DNA from: Aquamicrobium defluvii
GTDB lineage: Bacteria; Pseudomonadota; Alphaproteobacteria; Rhizobiales; Rhizobiaceae
Direction of reading: 5' to 3'
Length of the DNA stretch: 64,000 nt
Assembly: GCF_004363725.1 (NCBI RefSeq)
Contig: NZ_SNZF01000020.1
Coordinates: forward strand, 1-64,000
Shown: positions 48,179 through 56,193 of the stretch, one piece after another
Layout of the letters: each line of letters opens with the position of its first letter
Numbering within the stretch: position 1 is the stretch's first letter
Notes under the pieces: model-generated
What the model saw: the letters and a program-made list of their open reading frames with translations, nothing else
The model's database searches: none
Told to the model about the DNA's origin: nothing
Made by a program: the position numbers and the translations under genes

Positions 48179-48197
48179 ATCCCGGACGATCCGGGAT
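48179..48197. repeat. perfect 19-base palindrome in the leader of the inositol transporter operon
   Basis: The sequence is an eight-base inverted repeat, ATCCCGGA and TCCGGGAT, around CGA. It lies 64-82 bases upstream of the binding-protein start. It could be an operator for a dimeric regulator or an RNA hairpin; there is no U-run. Confidence 0.55.
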
Positions 48198-48204
48198 CGT
48201 AAAT

Positions 48205-48218
48205 GACATAATTATTCT
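48205..48218. promoter_or_regulatory. possible RpiR/IolR operator, transporter side
   Basis: The site reads GACATAATTATTCT, a degenerate dyad that resembles the better palindrome found near the other end of the regulator gene at 49114-49127. It lies upstream of the inositol transporter operon, within the AT-rich stretch where the promoter should be. Confidence 0.5.
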
Positions 48219-48239
48219 ATTTTCTTCAAAAAGCAACAT

Positions 48240-49100
48240 TCATTTTCCATTTTTATGCCGGCGACGATGCGCGCCTACAGCAACGGACACCGCCATGGCC
48301 AGCGTCAGCGCGGCCGAGAGAGAGCGGAAGGCGCCGACATCGATCTCCGGCACGAACAGCCTGACCGCATCGAGCCTGGCCAGCGGGCTGGTCGGCAAAT
48401 CGGTCAGGGCCACGATTCCGACGCCCCGCCGCTCCGCCTCCTCGGCCAGTTCGACCGTATCGGACGCATAGGGCGCGAAGCTGATGGCGATCATGGCGTC
48501 GCCCCGCGCCAGCAGATGATCGAGTTTCAGATTGCCGACACCGCTGTGCAGAATGGCCGGAATGCCCATCTTCTCGAAGGAGTATGCGAGATATGAGGCA
48601 ACCGGGAATGCGCGACGGTTGCCGACCAGATGGATGGTGCGCGCCTGCGCCAGGATGGCCACAGCTTCGTCGAGCAGAGCTGCATCGACGGTGCGGGCAA
48701 GGTTCTCGATGGAATTGCGGCCGGCCTCGGCAAATTCCGCCAGAAGCGCGGCCGGTGTGTCATTGCCGCTATCGCGCAGCTTGGTCAGGCGCGTCGCGTA
48801 GTTCGGCCATTTCTGGGTGTACTCCTCGCGAAACAGCTTCTGCATGTGCGAGAAACCGGAGAAACCGAGTTCCTGACAAAAGCGCATGAAGGCCGAGGGC
48901 GGCACATCTGCCGCTTCCGCAAGCTCCGCAACTGTCGACACCGCCACCTTGTCGGGATGGGCCGCAACGTAGTCGGCACATTGGCGCAGCCGCTTGGGCA
49001 GGCCGTGGCCGTCGTGCCTCAGCCTTTCATAGAAGGCTTCGACCGTGTGCGGCGCGCCTGCATCGTCGTGGTCCATCGCTTGCTCCTTGACACGATCCAT
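48240..49100 (-). CDS. iolR: RpiR/MurR-family regulator of inositol catabolism (IolR)
   Basis: A 286-residue regulator with an N-terminal HTH_6 domain (LPKRLRQCADYVAAHPDKVAV, by position about 33-53, then TVAELAEAADVPPSAFMRFC) and a C-terminal SIS sugar-phosphate-binding domain (IHLVGNRRAFPVASYLAYSF; GDAMIAISFAPYASDTVELA). RpiR proteins repress iol genes in rhizobia, and the effector is probably an iol-pathway intermediate. The gene lies between the leftward iol operon and the rightward iolG group. It ends about 124 bases before the transporter operon starts. Confidence 0.9.
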   Translation of the reverse strand: MDRVKEQAMDHDDAGAPHTVEAFYERLRHDGHGLPKRLRQCADYVAAHPDKVAVSTVAELAEAADVPPSAFMRFCQELGFSGFSHMQKLFREEYTQKWPNYATRLTKLRDSGNDTPAALLAEFAEAGRNSIENLARTVDAALLDEAVAILAQARTIHLVGNRRAFPVASYLAYSFEKMGIPAILHSGVGNLKLDHLLARGDAMIAISFAPYASDTVELAEEAERRGVGIVALTDLPTSPLARLDAVRLFVPEIDVGAFRSLSAALTLAMAVSVAVGAHRRRHKNGK

Positions 49101-49113
49101 GTTCCGTGATTTT

Positions 49114-49127
49114 GGAATTTTTATTCT
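49114..49127. promoter_or_regulatory. possible RpiR/IolR operator, iolG side
   Basis: The dyad GGAAT-TTTT-ATTCT is nearly perfect, with inner half-sites GAAT and ATTC in the reverse reading. It lies between the divergent iolR and iolG starts. A related degenerate copy lies at 48205-48218. The GGAA-N6-TTCC type of site is one I recall being proposed for rhizobial IolR, without verification. Confidence 0.6.
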
Positions 49128-49198
49128 AATTTACTCAGGCGGGCAATGCCGGAGCGGTTTGCATAAATCCGGTGGCGTCCGATTTGTCGAGGACCGAC

Positions 49199-50209
49199 AT
49201 GACGATCAGTTTCGCTCTTCTGGGCGCCGGGCGCATCGGCAAGGTGCATGCGCGGGCCATTGCATCGAACCACGACGCCAGACTGGCGGCGATCTCCGAT
49301 CCGGTCGCGCAGGCCGCCAGCGCGCTCGGGCAACGCTATGGCGCGCCGGTGCGCTCCATCGACGAGATTGCCGCCGACAAGGGCATCGACGCGGTGGTGA
49401 TCTGCACGCCGACCGATACCCATGCCGACCTGATCGAACTTTTTGCCCACGCCGGCAAGGCGATCTTCTGCGAAAAGCCGGTCGATCTTTCCGTGGCGCG
49501 GGTGCGGGCCTGCCTGAAGACGGTAGAAGAAACCGGCGCCAGGCTGATGGTCGGCTTCAACCGCCGCTTCGACCCGCATTTCCGCGCCGTGCGGCAGGCG
49601 ATCGACGAGGGCCGCATCGGCAAGGTCGAGATGGTGCAGATCGTCTCGCGCGATCCCGGCCCGCCGCCGCCGGCCTATATCGCCTCGTCGGGCGGCATCT
49701 TCCGCGACATGACAATCCATGATTTCGACATGGCCCGCTTCCTGCTCGGCGAGGAAATCGAGACCGTATTTGCTGCGGCCTCGGTGCTGATCGACCCGGA
49801 AATCGGCCGTCTGGGCGACCATGACAGCGCATCGGTGGTGCTCACGACTGCCTCGGGGCGTCAGTGCTCCATCTCCAACTCGCGCCGCGCCAGCTATGGC
49901 TACGACCAGCGCATCGAGGTCCATGGCTCGCTGGGCGCGGTTTCGGCGCAGAACCAGCGCCCGGTTTCAGTCGAACTGGCCACCGCCGACGGCTATCGTC
50001 TGCCGCCGCTGCACGATTTCTTCATGACCCGCTACACGGAAGCCTATGCGGCCGAAATCTCCGCCTTCATCACAACGATCCGGGACGGCAAGGCGCCTTC
50101 GCCATCGGGTTCAGACGGGCTGGCGGCGCTGCTTCTGGCCGAAGCAGCGCTGAAATCCGTGCAGGAAGGCTGCGCAGTGCGGGTGACTGAAGCAGGCGGC
50201 AACGCATGA
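49199..50209 (+). CDS. iolG: inositol 2-dehydrogenase IolG
   Basis: A 336-residue Gfo/Idh/MocA enzyme that oxidises myo-inositol to 2-keto-myo-inositol with NAD+. The Rossmann motif is FALLGAGRIGKVHARA, the catalytic Lys is in IFCEKPVDLS, and the later DMTIHDFDMARFLLGEE is the IolG pattern carrying the active-site His/Asp. The start at ATG 49199 has a GAGG site; a longer in-frame start nine codons earlier is less likely. It overlaps the next dehydrogenase gene by four bases. Confidence 0.92.
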   Translation: MTISFALLGAGRIGKVHARAIASNHDARLAAISDPVAQAASALGQRYGAPVRSIDEIAADKGIDAVVICTPTDTHADLIELFAHAGKAIFCEKPVDLSVARVRACLKTVEETGARLMVGFNRRFDPHFRAVRQAIDEGRIGKVEMVQIVSRDPGPPPPAYIASSGGIFRDMTIHDFDMARFLLGEEIETVFAAASVLIDPEIGRLGDHDSASVVLTTASGRQCSISNSRRASYGYDQRIEVHGSLGAVSAQNQRPVSVELATADGYRLPPLHDFFMTRYTEAYAAEISAFITTIRDGKAPSPSGSDGLAALLLAEAALKSVQEGCAVRVTEAGGNA

Positions 50210-51318
50210 GCGCCCCCGGCATCGGCCTCATCGGCACCGGCTTCATGGGCAAGTGCCATGCGCTGGCCTATGGCGCGGTCAGGGCGGTGTTCGGCGACGT
50301 GCCGACGCCACGGCTGGAACTCCTGTGCGACACGCCGTCGGACAAGGCTTCCGCCATGGCCGGGCAATTCGGCTTTGCCCGCGCCACCGTCGACTGGCGC
50401 GCGCTGGTGAGCGATCCCGCAGTCGACATCGTGTGCATCACCACGCCCAACAAGCTGCATGCCGAAATGGCCATTGCGGCCCTTGAAGCCGGCAAGCATG
50501 TCCATTGCGAAAAGCCGATGGCGCTGACGCTGGACGAGGCCCGCGCCATGACGGAAGCCGCGAAGAAAAGCGGGCGGCGCACCATGGTCGGCTACAACTA
50601 CATTCGCAATCCCGCCTATCAGCACGCACGCCGGCTGATCGGCGAAGGCGCCATCGGCCGCCTCATCCATTTCCGCGGCTTCGTCGACGAGGACTACCAG
50701 GCGGACCCGGACCTGCCATGGACCTGGCGCGCCACAAAGGCGGAAGCCGGGCTGGGCGCATTGGGCGACATGGGCTGTCACATGCTGTCCATGGCCATCG
50801 GCCTGATGGGACCTATAAGCAGCGTCATCGGCGACATCCGCACGGTGCATGAAACGCGCCCCTCTCCCGAAGGCGGCGAGCGCCGACCCGTCGAGAACGA
50901 CGACATCGCCTCGGCCATTCTCACCTTCGCCGGCGGCCAGCAGGGCCTGTTCTCGACCTCGCGTTCGGCCTGGGGCCGCAAGAACAGCATGATCTTCGAG
51001 GTGCACGGCACAAAAGGCATGATCCGCTTCGATCAGGAAAGGATGAACGAGCTGCACCTGTTCCAGAATAGCGGACCGTCTGCCGAGCAAGGCTTCAGGA
51101 CCATTCTCACCGGTCCCGCGCATCCCCCCTATGGCAACTTCACGCCCGCGCCCGGCCACCAGCTCGGCTTCAACGATCTCAAGACCATCGAGGCGGCCGA
51201 GTTCCTGCGCGCCATCGCGGCTGGCACGGAAGCCTGGCCATCATTCAGGGACGCGCTGGCCATCGAGGAGGTCATCCACGCGATCGCCGCTTCGCAGGGG
51301 CGACGGATCGACCTGTAA
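50206..51318 (+). CDS. second Gfo/Idh/MocA-family dehydrogenase
   Basis: A 370-residue NAD(P)-dependent oxidoreductase of the same fold as IolG but a different subgroup. It shows IGLIGTGFMGKCHALAYG, the Lys in HCEKPMALT, and GDMGCHMLSMAIGLMG. It contains an extra loop in the C-terminal domain (ETRPSPEGGERRPVENDD). Candidates are a scyllo-inositol or other inositol-isomer dehydrogenase, because of its ATGA coupling to iolG; the substrate is not determinable from sequence. Confidence 0.87.
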   Translation: MSAPGIGLIGTGFMGKCHALAYGAVRAVFGDVPTPRLELLCDTPSDKASAMAGQFGFARATVDWRALVSDPAVDIVCITTPNKLHAEMAIAALEAGKHVHCEKPMALTLDEARAMTEAAKKSGRRTMVGYNYIRNPAYQHARRLIGEGAIGRLIHFRGFVDEDYQADPDLPWTWRATKAEAGLGALGDMGCHMLSMAIGLMGPISSVIGDIRTVHETRPSPEGGERRPVENDDIASAILTFAGGQQGLFSTSRSAWGRKNSMIFEVHGTKGMIRFDQERMNELHLFQNSGPSAEQGFRTILTGPAHPPYGNFTPAPGHQLGFNDLKTIEAAEFLRAIAAGTEAWPSFRDALAIEEVIHAIAASQGRRIDL

Positions 51319-51350
51319 CGGAAGATTGACGAAATACCGGGCCGATGCCA

Positions 51351-51366
51351 TTGTACACGTGTGCAA
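51351..51366. promoter_or_regulatory. LacI-type operator O1 before the ABC operon
   Basis: The sequence TTGTACACGTGTGCAA is a near-perfect 16-base palindrome with a central C-G step, as typical of LacI-family sites. A LacI regulator is encoded in the operon it precedes. Confidence 0.75.
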
Positions 51367-51395
51367 CGCCTGCTGCGCCAAAAGTGGCGAATAAT

Positions 51396-51411
51396 CTGCA
51401 CACGTTTACGA
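51396..51411. promoter_or_regulatory. LacI-type operator O2 before the ABC operon
   Basis: The sequence CTGCACACGTTTACGA shares the pattern YTGYACAC-GTKTRCRA with O1. Its centre is 45 bases downstream of the O1 centre. The two sites could allow cooperative binding or a short loop. Confidence 0.65.
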
Positions 51412-51552
51412 TGGCATCCAGCTGTCAGCAGGGAGGACCATAAACGATCGACATTCCGGGGTCCGGACAAGGGCAGCCGCAAGGCGAGAGCCTCTTTCCG
51501 GCAGATCGACGGAGCCGGCAGGCGAAGCACCGACAAAGGGAGGTCGAGAGAG

Positions 51553-52899
51553 ATGACAATATCGCGTTTGGCAATCTGGGCGGGCGCCGCGGCCGTGGCG
51601 CTTCTTGGCAACATCGGCATTGCGGCCGCGCAGAACGTCACCATCAGCGTCTGGTCCGGCGGCACCGGGCCGAACGACAACTACCGGGTCGATGCCATCG
51701 AAATGGCGGCCGACATCCTCGAGCGGGAGCGGGCCATCGCCGGCGAGGACCTCAACATCACCGTCGAGAAGAAGGCCTATCCGGGCTGGGACGATTTCAA
51801 GCAGGCGCTGACGCTGGCCGCCGAGGCCGGCAATGCCCCCAACATCGTGGTCACCGGCCACGAGGACATCGCGCCGTGGTCGCAGTCCGGCCTGATCGTG
51901 CCGGCCGAGGACTACCTGAACCTCGACGCCTGGCCGATCAACGACATCTACGAGAACCTGATGGAGATCGCTTCCTATGGCGGCGTGGTCTACGGCCTGC
52001 CGCAGGATGCGGAATCGCGCCCGTTCTTCTTCTGGAAGCCGCATATGAAGGCGATCGGCTATTCCGACGAGGATCTGGAGGCGCTGCCGGCACGGGTGCA
52101 GGCGGGTGAATATACGCTGGCCAATGTGCTGGAAGATGCCAAAAAAATGCAGGACGCCGGCGTCGTGCAGGCGGGATACGGCTTCTATCCGCGTCCCGAG
52201 AACGGGCCGGATTACTGGCAGTTCTACACCTCCTTCGGCGGTGTGATGGAGGAAGACGGCAAGCTCGTTCTCGACAAGGCGGCAATGCAGCGCTTCTATC
52301 AGTTCTTCGCCGATGCGGTCGCGGCCGGCGTGACGCGCAAGAACCACATCGGCACACCCAACGACCAGTGGTATTCGGAAGTGCCGAGCGGCAAGGTCGG
52401 CATCTGGCACGGCGGCACATGGCACTATGCCCGCTACGTGAACCAGGAAGGGCTCAAGGACTTCTTCGGCAACATCGCCTTCACGCTCATTCCCGCAGGC
52501 GAAGGCGGCAAGGCCAACACGCTCACCCATCCGCTCGTCTATCTGCTGACCAGCAAACACGGAGAGGATGAGACGACGATCGCGGCCGAACTGATCAAGA
52601 TCGCCTCGGAGCCGCGCATCAACACGCTGCACGCCATCAAGTCGGCGCATCTGGGCATCGCCCACCAGCAGTCCAACATCGATCTCTATTCGAGCGACCG
52701 CTGGGCGCGCGAGGCGACGGAACGGCTGCTGCCCCATGCCAACGCCATGCCCAACAACACCAATTTCGGCGTCTACTGGAGCGCGATGTGGAAGGGACTG
52801 GAAAGCGCATGGACCGGCCAGAAGACCCCGGAACAGGCGGTGAACGACGTGGAGGCGGAACTGCGCAACAGCCTCGGTGAGGCCATCGTCATCCGCTGA
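51553..52899 (+). CDS. ABC transporter solute-binding protein (CUT1, inositol-phosphate-type)
   Basis: A 448-residue extracellular binding protein of the CUT1 family with a signal peptide (about 1-26, ending AAAQ). The mature start VTISVWSGGTGPNDNYRVDA and WYSEVPSGKVGIWHGGTWHY are typical of sugar/polyol receptors. The overall size and neighbours recall the InoE of the inositol-phosphate transporter InoEFGK; that parallel is from memory. A GGGAGG site precedes ATG 51553. It is the first gene of the seven-gene operon, 12 bases before the permease gene. Confidence 0.82.
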   Translation: MTISRLAIWAGAAAVALLGNIGIAAAQNVTISVWSGGTGPNDNYRVDAIEMAADILERERAIAGEDLNITVEKKAYPGWDDFKQALTLAAEAGNAPNIVVTGHEDIAPWSQSGLIVPAEDYLNLDAWPINDIYENLMEIASYGGVVYGLPQDAESRPFFFWKPHMKAIGYSDEDLEALPARVQAGEYTLANVLEDAKKMQDAGVVQAGYGFYPRPENGPDYWQFYTSFGGVMEEDGKLVLDKAAMQRFYQFFADAVAAGVTRKNHIGTPNDQWYSEVPSGKVGIWHGGTWHYARYVNQEGLKDFFGNIAFTLIPAGEGGKANTLTHPLVYLLTSKHGEDETTIAAELIKIASEPRINTLHAIKSAHLGIAHQQSNIDLYSSDRWAREATERLLPHANAMPNNTNFGVYWSAMWKGLESAWTGQKTPEQAVNDVEAELRNSLGEAIVIR

Positions 52900-52911
52900 C
52901 GGCACAGATTG

Positions 52912-54303
52912 ATGGATGCGTCCCGCGACAAGACAGGACTACCCCCGGCCTCGGGCGGTGCCGGGAGAGCGCCCGCGCGCCGGAGGCTCGGCCTGCTGGA
53001 CAGTTCGCGCGGGCTGGGCGTCCTGCTTCTGTTGCCGGCGCTGGTTCTGGTGATCCTGTTTTTCCTCATGCCCGTAGTGCTCACCGGCGTGTTCGCCTTC
53101 ACCAACATGAGCACCGCGACAGGCATCAGCGGCGGCGCCCATCAGGTCTCGCCAGGCTCGCTGAGGGTGCTGACGGAGCGCTACGGCATGGGCGAATTGG
53201 CAGAGCGCCTCGGCCAGCCGACCTATCTGGTGGACGAAAGGGGGCTGGCGGCGCTGGAGGAGACGGGCATCGCTCCCGGCATCGTCGCCAGCCTGCGGCG
53301 CGGCCATCTCGACGAAAGCTTTGCCTCGCGGCGCGAATTCGAACGTGCCATCCGCGCCTTGCCCGACCGGCCGGACACGCGCACGGTCAAGCGCATTTCG
53401 GATGCCTTCAGCCGTTCGCTGGCCAATGCGCGCTTCACCGATGCCGGCGCGCTCGTTGCGGCGGCAGAGGCCATCGACCCGGACCTCACCCCGGAGGAGA
53501 AGGATGCGCTTGCCAGCGCCACCTATACGGGCTGGAGCTGGACGACTGACAATTTCCGCCGCCTCACCTCCTCGCGCGACACGACGCGGGTGTTCTTCAA
53601 CACGCTGTTCTTCGTGGCCATGACGCTGGTCTTCTTCAACATCGGCTATGCGATGTTCCTGGCCATCGCCACCCACTACATGCCCGAACGGCCGGCGGGT
53701 ATCTTCCGCATCGTCTGGTTCCTGCCCCGTATCTCGCCCGTGGTGATCTATGTTCTCCTGTGGAAATGGGTCGCCTGGGACACGGGCTTCCTCAATGCCG
53801 TGCTTTCCGATTTCGGCGTCAGGCCGCGCAACTGGATGCTCGACAGCGCGACGCAGGCCTGGTTCTTCGTCATCATGATCAACGGCTTCGTCGGAGCCTC
53901 GATGGGCATGCTGATCTTTGCCTCGGCCATCAAGGCGATTCCCGAGACCCATTTCCATGCCGCCAGCGTGGACGGCGCCTATCGCTGGCAGCAGGTCCGC
54001 CACATCATCCTGCCGCAGCTCAAATGGCCGATCCTGTTCGTCACCTGCTACCAGACGCTGTCGCTGCTCACCTCCATCGAGCAGACCTTGCTTGCCACCG
54101 ACGGCGGCCCGGGCGGCGCGACTGAGGTCTGGTCGCTGTGGATCTACCACACGGCGCTGAACAATTATGCGGGCAACCTGCAATATGGCTATGGCGCGGC
54201 CATGGCGCTGGTGCTGGTCGTCATCGGCATCGTTCTGTCGCTGATCTATCTGCGCCTGTTCAATTACAATGCGCTGATCACCCGGCCGCGGATAGAGCTG
54301 TGA
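52912..54303 (+). CDS. ABC permease with a large periplasmic insert (InoF-like)
   Basis: A 463-residue CUT1 permease. After the first hydrophobic segment (GVLLLLPALVLVILFFLM, about 36-55) there is a hydrophilic insert of about 140 residues, from STATGISGG to the WSWTTDNFRR segment near residue 205, before the second membrane segment. That matches the position of the MalF P2 domain but is shorter. The permease motif EAA-like loop reads AASVDGAYRWQQVRHIILPQL. The insert probably contacts the binding protein. An in-frame TTG lies directly before ATG 52912. Confidence 0.85.
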   Translation: MDASRDKTGLPPASGGAGRAPARRRLGLLDSSRGLGVLLLLPALVLVILFFLMPVVLTGVFAFTNMSTATGISGGAHQVSPGSLRVLTERYGMGELAERLGQPTYLVDERGLAALEETGIAPGIVASLRRGHLDESFASRREFERAIRALPDRPDTRTVKRISDAFSRSLANARFTDAGALVAAAEAIDPDLTPEEKDALASATYTGWSWTTDNFRRLTSSRDTTRVFFNTLFFVAMTLVFFNIGYAMFLAIATHYMPERPAGIFRIVWFLPRISPVVIYVLLWKWVAWDTGFLNAVLSDFGVRPRNWMLDSATQAWFFVIMINGFVGASMGMLIFASAIKAIPETHFHAASVDGAYRWQQVRHIILPQLKWPILFVTCYQTLSLLTSIEQTLLATDGGPGGATEVWSLWIYHTALNNYAGNLQYGYGAAMALVLVVIGIVLSLIYLRLFNYNALITRPRIEL

Positions 54304-54310
54304 GGGCGCG

Positions 54311-55135
54311 ATGAACGGACACCAGAAAAGCTGGCCGATCATCCTCGTGATCACCATTCTCAGCGCCCCGCTGGTGCTGGCCTATGCCTATCTGTTCGTC
54401 GACACAATCACCAACTCGCCGCCGGGTTCGGTGGTTCCGCACGAATTCACGCTGGAGCACTGGTCGTTCCTGTGGCAGACGCGGCCGGGTCGCCTCAGCA
54501 TCTGGCGGGTGACGCTCAACTCGCTGCTGTTCGCCACCACCAGTGCCGCGCTGGTGGTCGTCGTCTCGTCCATGGCCGGCTATGTGCTGTCGCGCCTCAA
54601 CGTGCCGGGGAGAAGCTTCTTCCTCGCCGGCGTGATGCTGCTGCATGCCTTCCCGGCCATCACGCTGATCGTCGCCATTTTCATCGTGTTGCAGATGGTC
54701 GGCCTCTACAACTCGCTGATCGGCGTGATCCTCGTCAAGGCCGCAATCGACATGCCGCTCGGCATCTGGCTGATGAAGGGCTTCTACGACACCGTGCCGT
54801 GGGAGATCGAGATGGCCGGCATCCAGGACGGGGCGAGCCGCTTCACCGTCTGGCGCAAGCTGGTGCTGCCACAGGTCAGGCCCGGCATTTTCGCGCTGGC
54901 CCTGTTCGCCTTCCTGCTGGCATGGGGCGAGTTCATCCTGCCGCAGGTGCTGGCCCCCAGCGGCAACGCACAGGTCCTGTCGGTCTATCTCGCCTCGCTG
55001 ATCGCCGACGACAACAATTTCGACATGGCGCTCTTCAAGTCCGTCGGGCTGTTCTACATCGCGCCGGTGCTGGTCCTGTTCTTCGTTTTCCAGAACTACC
55101 TGATGAACATCTACGGAGGAGGCACGAAGGGCTGA
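54311..55135 (+). CDS. second ABC permease (InoG-like)
   Basis: A 274-residue CUT1 permease of MalG type with six hydrophobic segments. The EAA loop is EMAGIQDGASRFTVWRKLVLPQ, which contacts the ATPase. It follows the first permease gene by seven bases, and its TGA overlaps the ATG of the ATPase gene (TGATG). The pair of permeases with an ATPase of the MalK type makes a complete importer. Confidence 0.92.
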   Translation: MNGHQKSWPIILVITILSAPLVLAYAYLFVDTITNSPPGSVVPHEFTLEHWSFLWQTRPGRLSIWRVTLNSLLFATTSAALVVVVSSMAGYVLSRLNVPGRSFFLAGVMLLHAFPAITLIVAIFIVLQMVGLYNSLIGVILVKAAIDMPLGIWLMKGFYDTVPWEIEMAGIQDGASRFTVWRKLVLPQVRPGIFALALFAFLLAWGEFILPQVLAPSGNAQVLSVYLASLIADDNNFDMALFKSVGLFYIAPVLVLFFVFQNYLMNIYGGGTKG

Positions 55136-56193
55136 TGCGCATCCTGCTCGACAAGTTCAGCAAGGCGTTCGGCGCCGTCAGCGTCATCGAGGACATGACG
55201 CTGGAGATCGGCGACGGGGAAATGCTGGCTCTGCTCGGCCCGTCGGGTTGCGGTAAGTCGACCACGCTGTTCGCCATCTGCGGCATCCACAAGGTGAGCG
55301 GCGGCCGCATCCTGTTCGGCGACAGGGACGTGACCTCGCTGCCGCCGCAGGAGCGCAATGTCGGCGTGGTGTTCCAGTCCTATGCGCTTTATCCGCACAT
55401 GACGGTGCGCGAGAACATCGCCTTTCCGCTGCGCATTGCCGGCAAGTCGTCCGTCGAGGTCGCCCGGCAGGTGGACGAGATGGCGCAACTGGTGCACATC
55501 GAGCCGCTTCTCGACCGCCGGCCCGCCGAGCTTTCCGGCGGCCAGCAGCAGCGCGTGGCGTTGGCGCGGGCGCTGGTGCGCCGTCCGCACGTGCTGCTTC
55601 TCGACGAGCCGCTCGCCAATCTCGACGCAAAGCTGCGGCTGGAAATGCGCTCCGAGATCCGGCGCATCCAGCTCGAGACCGGCATCACGGCGGTGCTCGT
55701 CACCCACGATCAGGTCGAGGCGATGAGCATGTGCGACCGCATCGCCATCATGGATGCGGGCAGGATCGTCCAGATCGCCACGCCGACCGAGATGTACAAC
55801 GATCCGCACACCGCGTTCGTGGCCGGTTTCCTCGGCAATCCGCCGATTGCCTTCCTGCGCGGCGTCGTCAGCGGCGACGCGATCGTGGTGCCACAATCCG
55901 ATGTGCGGCTGCCGAAGCCGAACGGAGCCCGAAACCTGGCCGAGGGCACGCGTGTCTCCGTCGGCATCCGCCCGGAGAATTTCGGCCCCGCGGGCGATGT
56001 TCCGGTCAGGGGCCGCATCTCCTTCGTGGAAACGCAGGGGCGCGAGAACCTCTACGACCTGATGCTTGCCGACGGCAGCGTTTTGCGGTCGATCCAGCCG
56101 GTGCGTTCCGATATCGCCGTGGGCGACGAGGTGGAATGGTCCGTGGCCTCGGACCGGATATTCATGTTCGACGACAAGGGAGAGCGGATTTGA
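55135..56193 (+). CDS. ABC transporter ATPase, MalK/UgpC type (InoK-like)
   Basis: A 352-residue ATPase. Walker A is LLGPSGCGKST, signature LSGGQQQRVAL, Walker B VLLLDEPLANLDAKL, and H-loop VLVTHDQVEAMS. The C-terminal TOBE/regulatory domain (about 235-352) is present, as in MalK and UgpC, which transport maltose and glycerol-3-phosphate. The start MRILLDKFSKAFG is fixed by the 1-base stop/start overlap with the permease gene. It couples to the GDPD gene with a TTGA overlap. Confidence 0.93.
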   Translation: MRILLDKFSKAFGAVSVIEDMTLEIGDGEMLALLGPSGCGKSTTLFAICGIHKVSGGRILFGDRDVTSLPPQERNVGVVFQSYALYPHMTVRENIAFPLRIAGKSSVEVARQVDEMAQLVHIEPLLDRRPAELSGGQQQRVALARALVRRPHVLLLDEPLANLDAKLRLEMRSEIRRIQLETGITAVLVTHDQVEAMSMCDRIAIMDAGRIVQIATPTEMYNDPHTAFVAGFLGNPPIAFLRGVVSGDAIVVPQSDVRLPKPNGARNLAEGTRVSVGIRPENFGPAGDVPVRGRISFVETQGRENLYDLMLADGSVLRSIQPVRSDIAVGDEVEWSVASDRIFMFDDKGERI

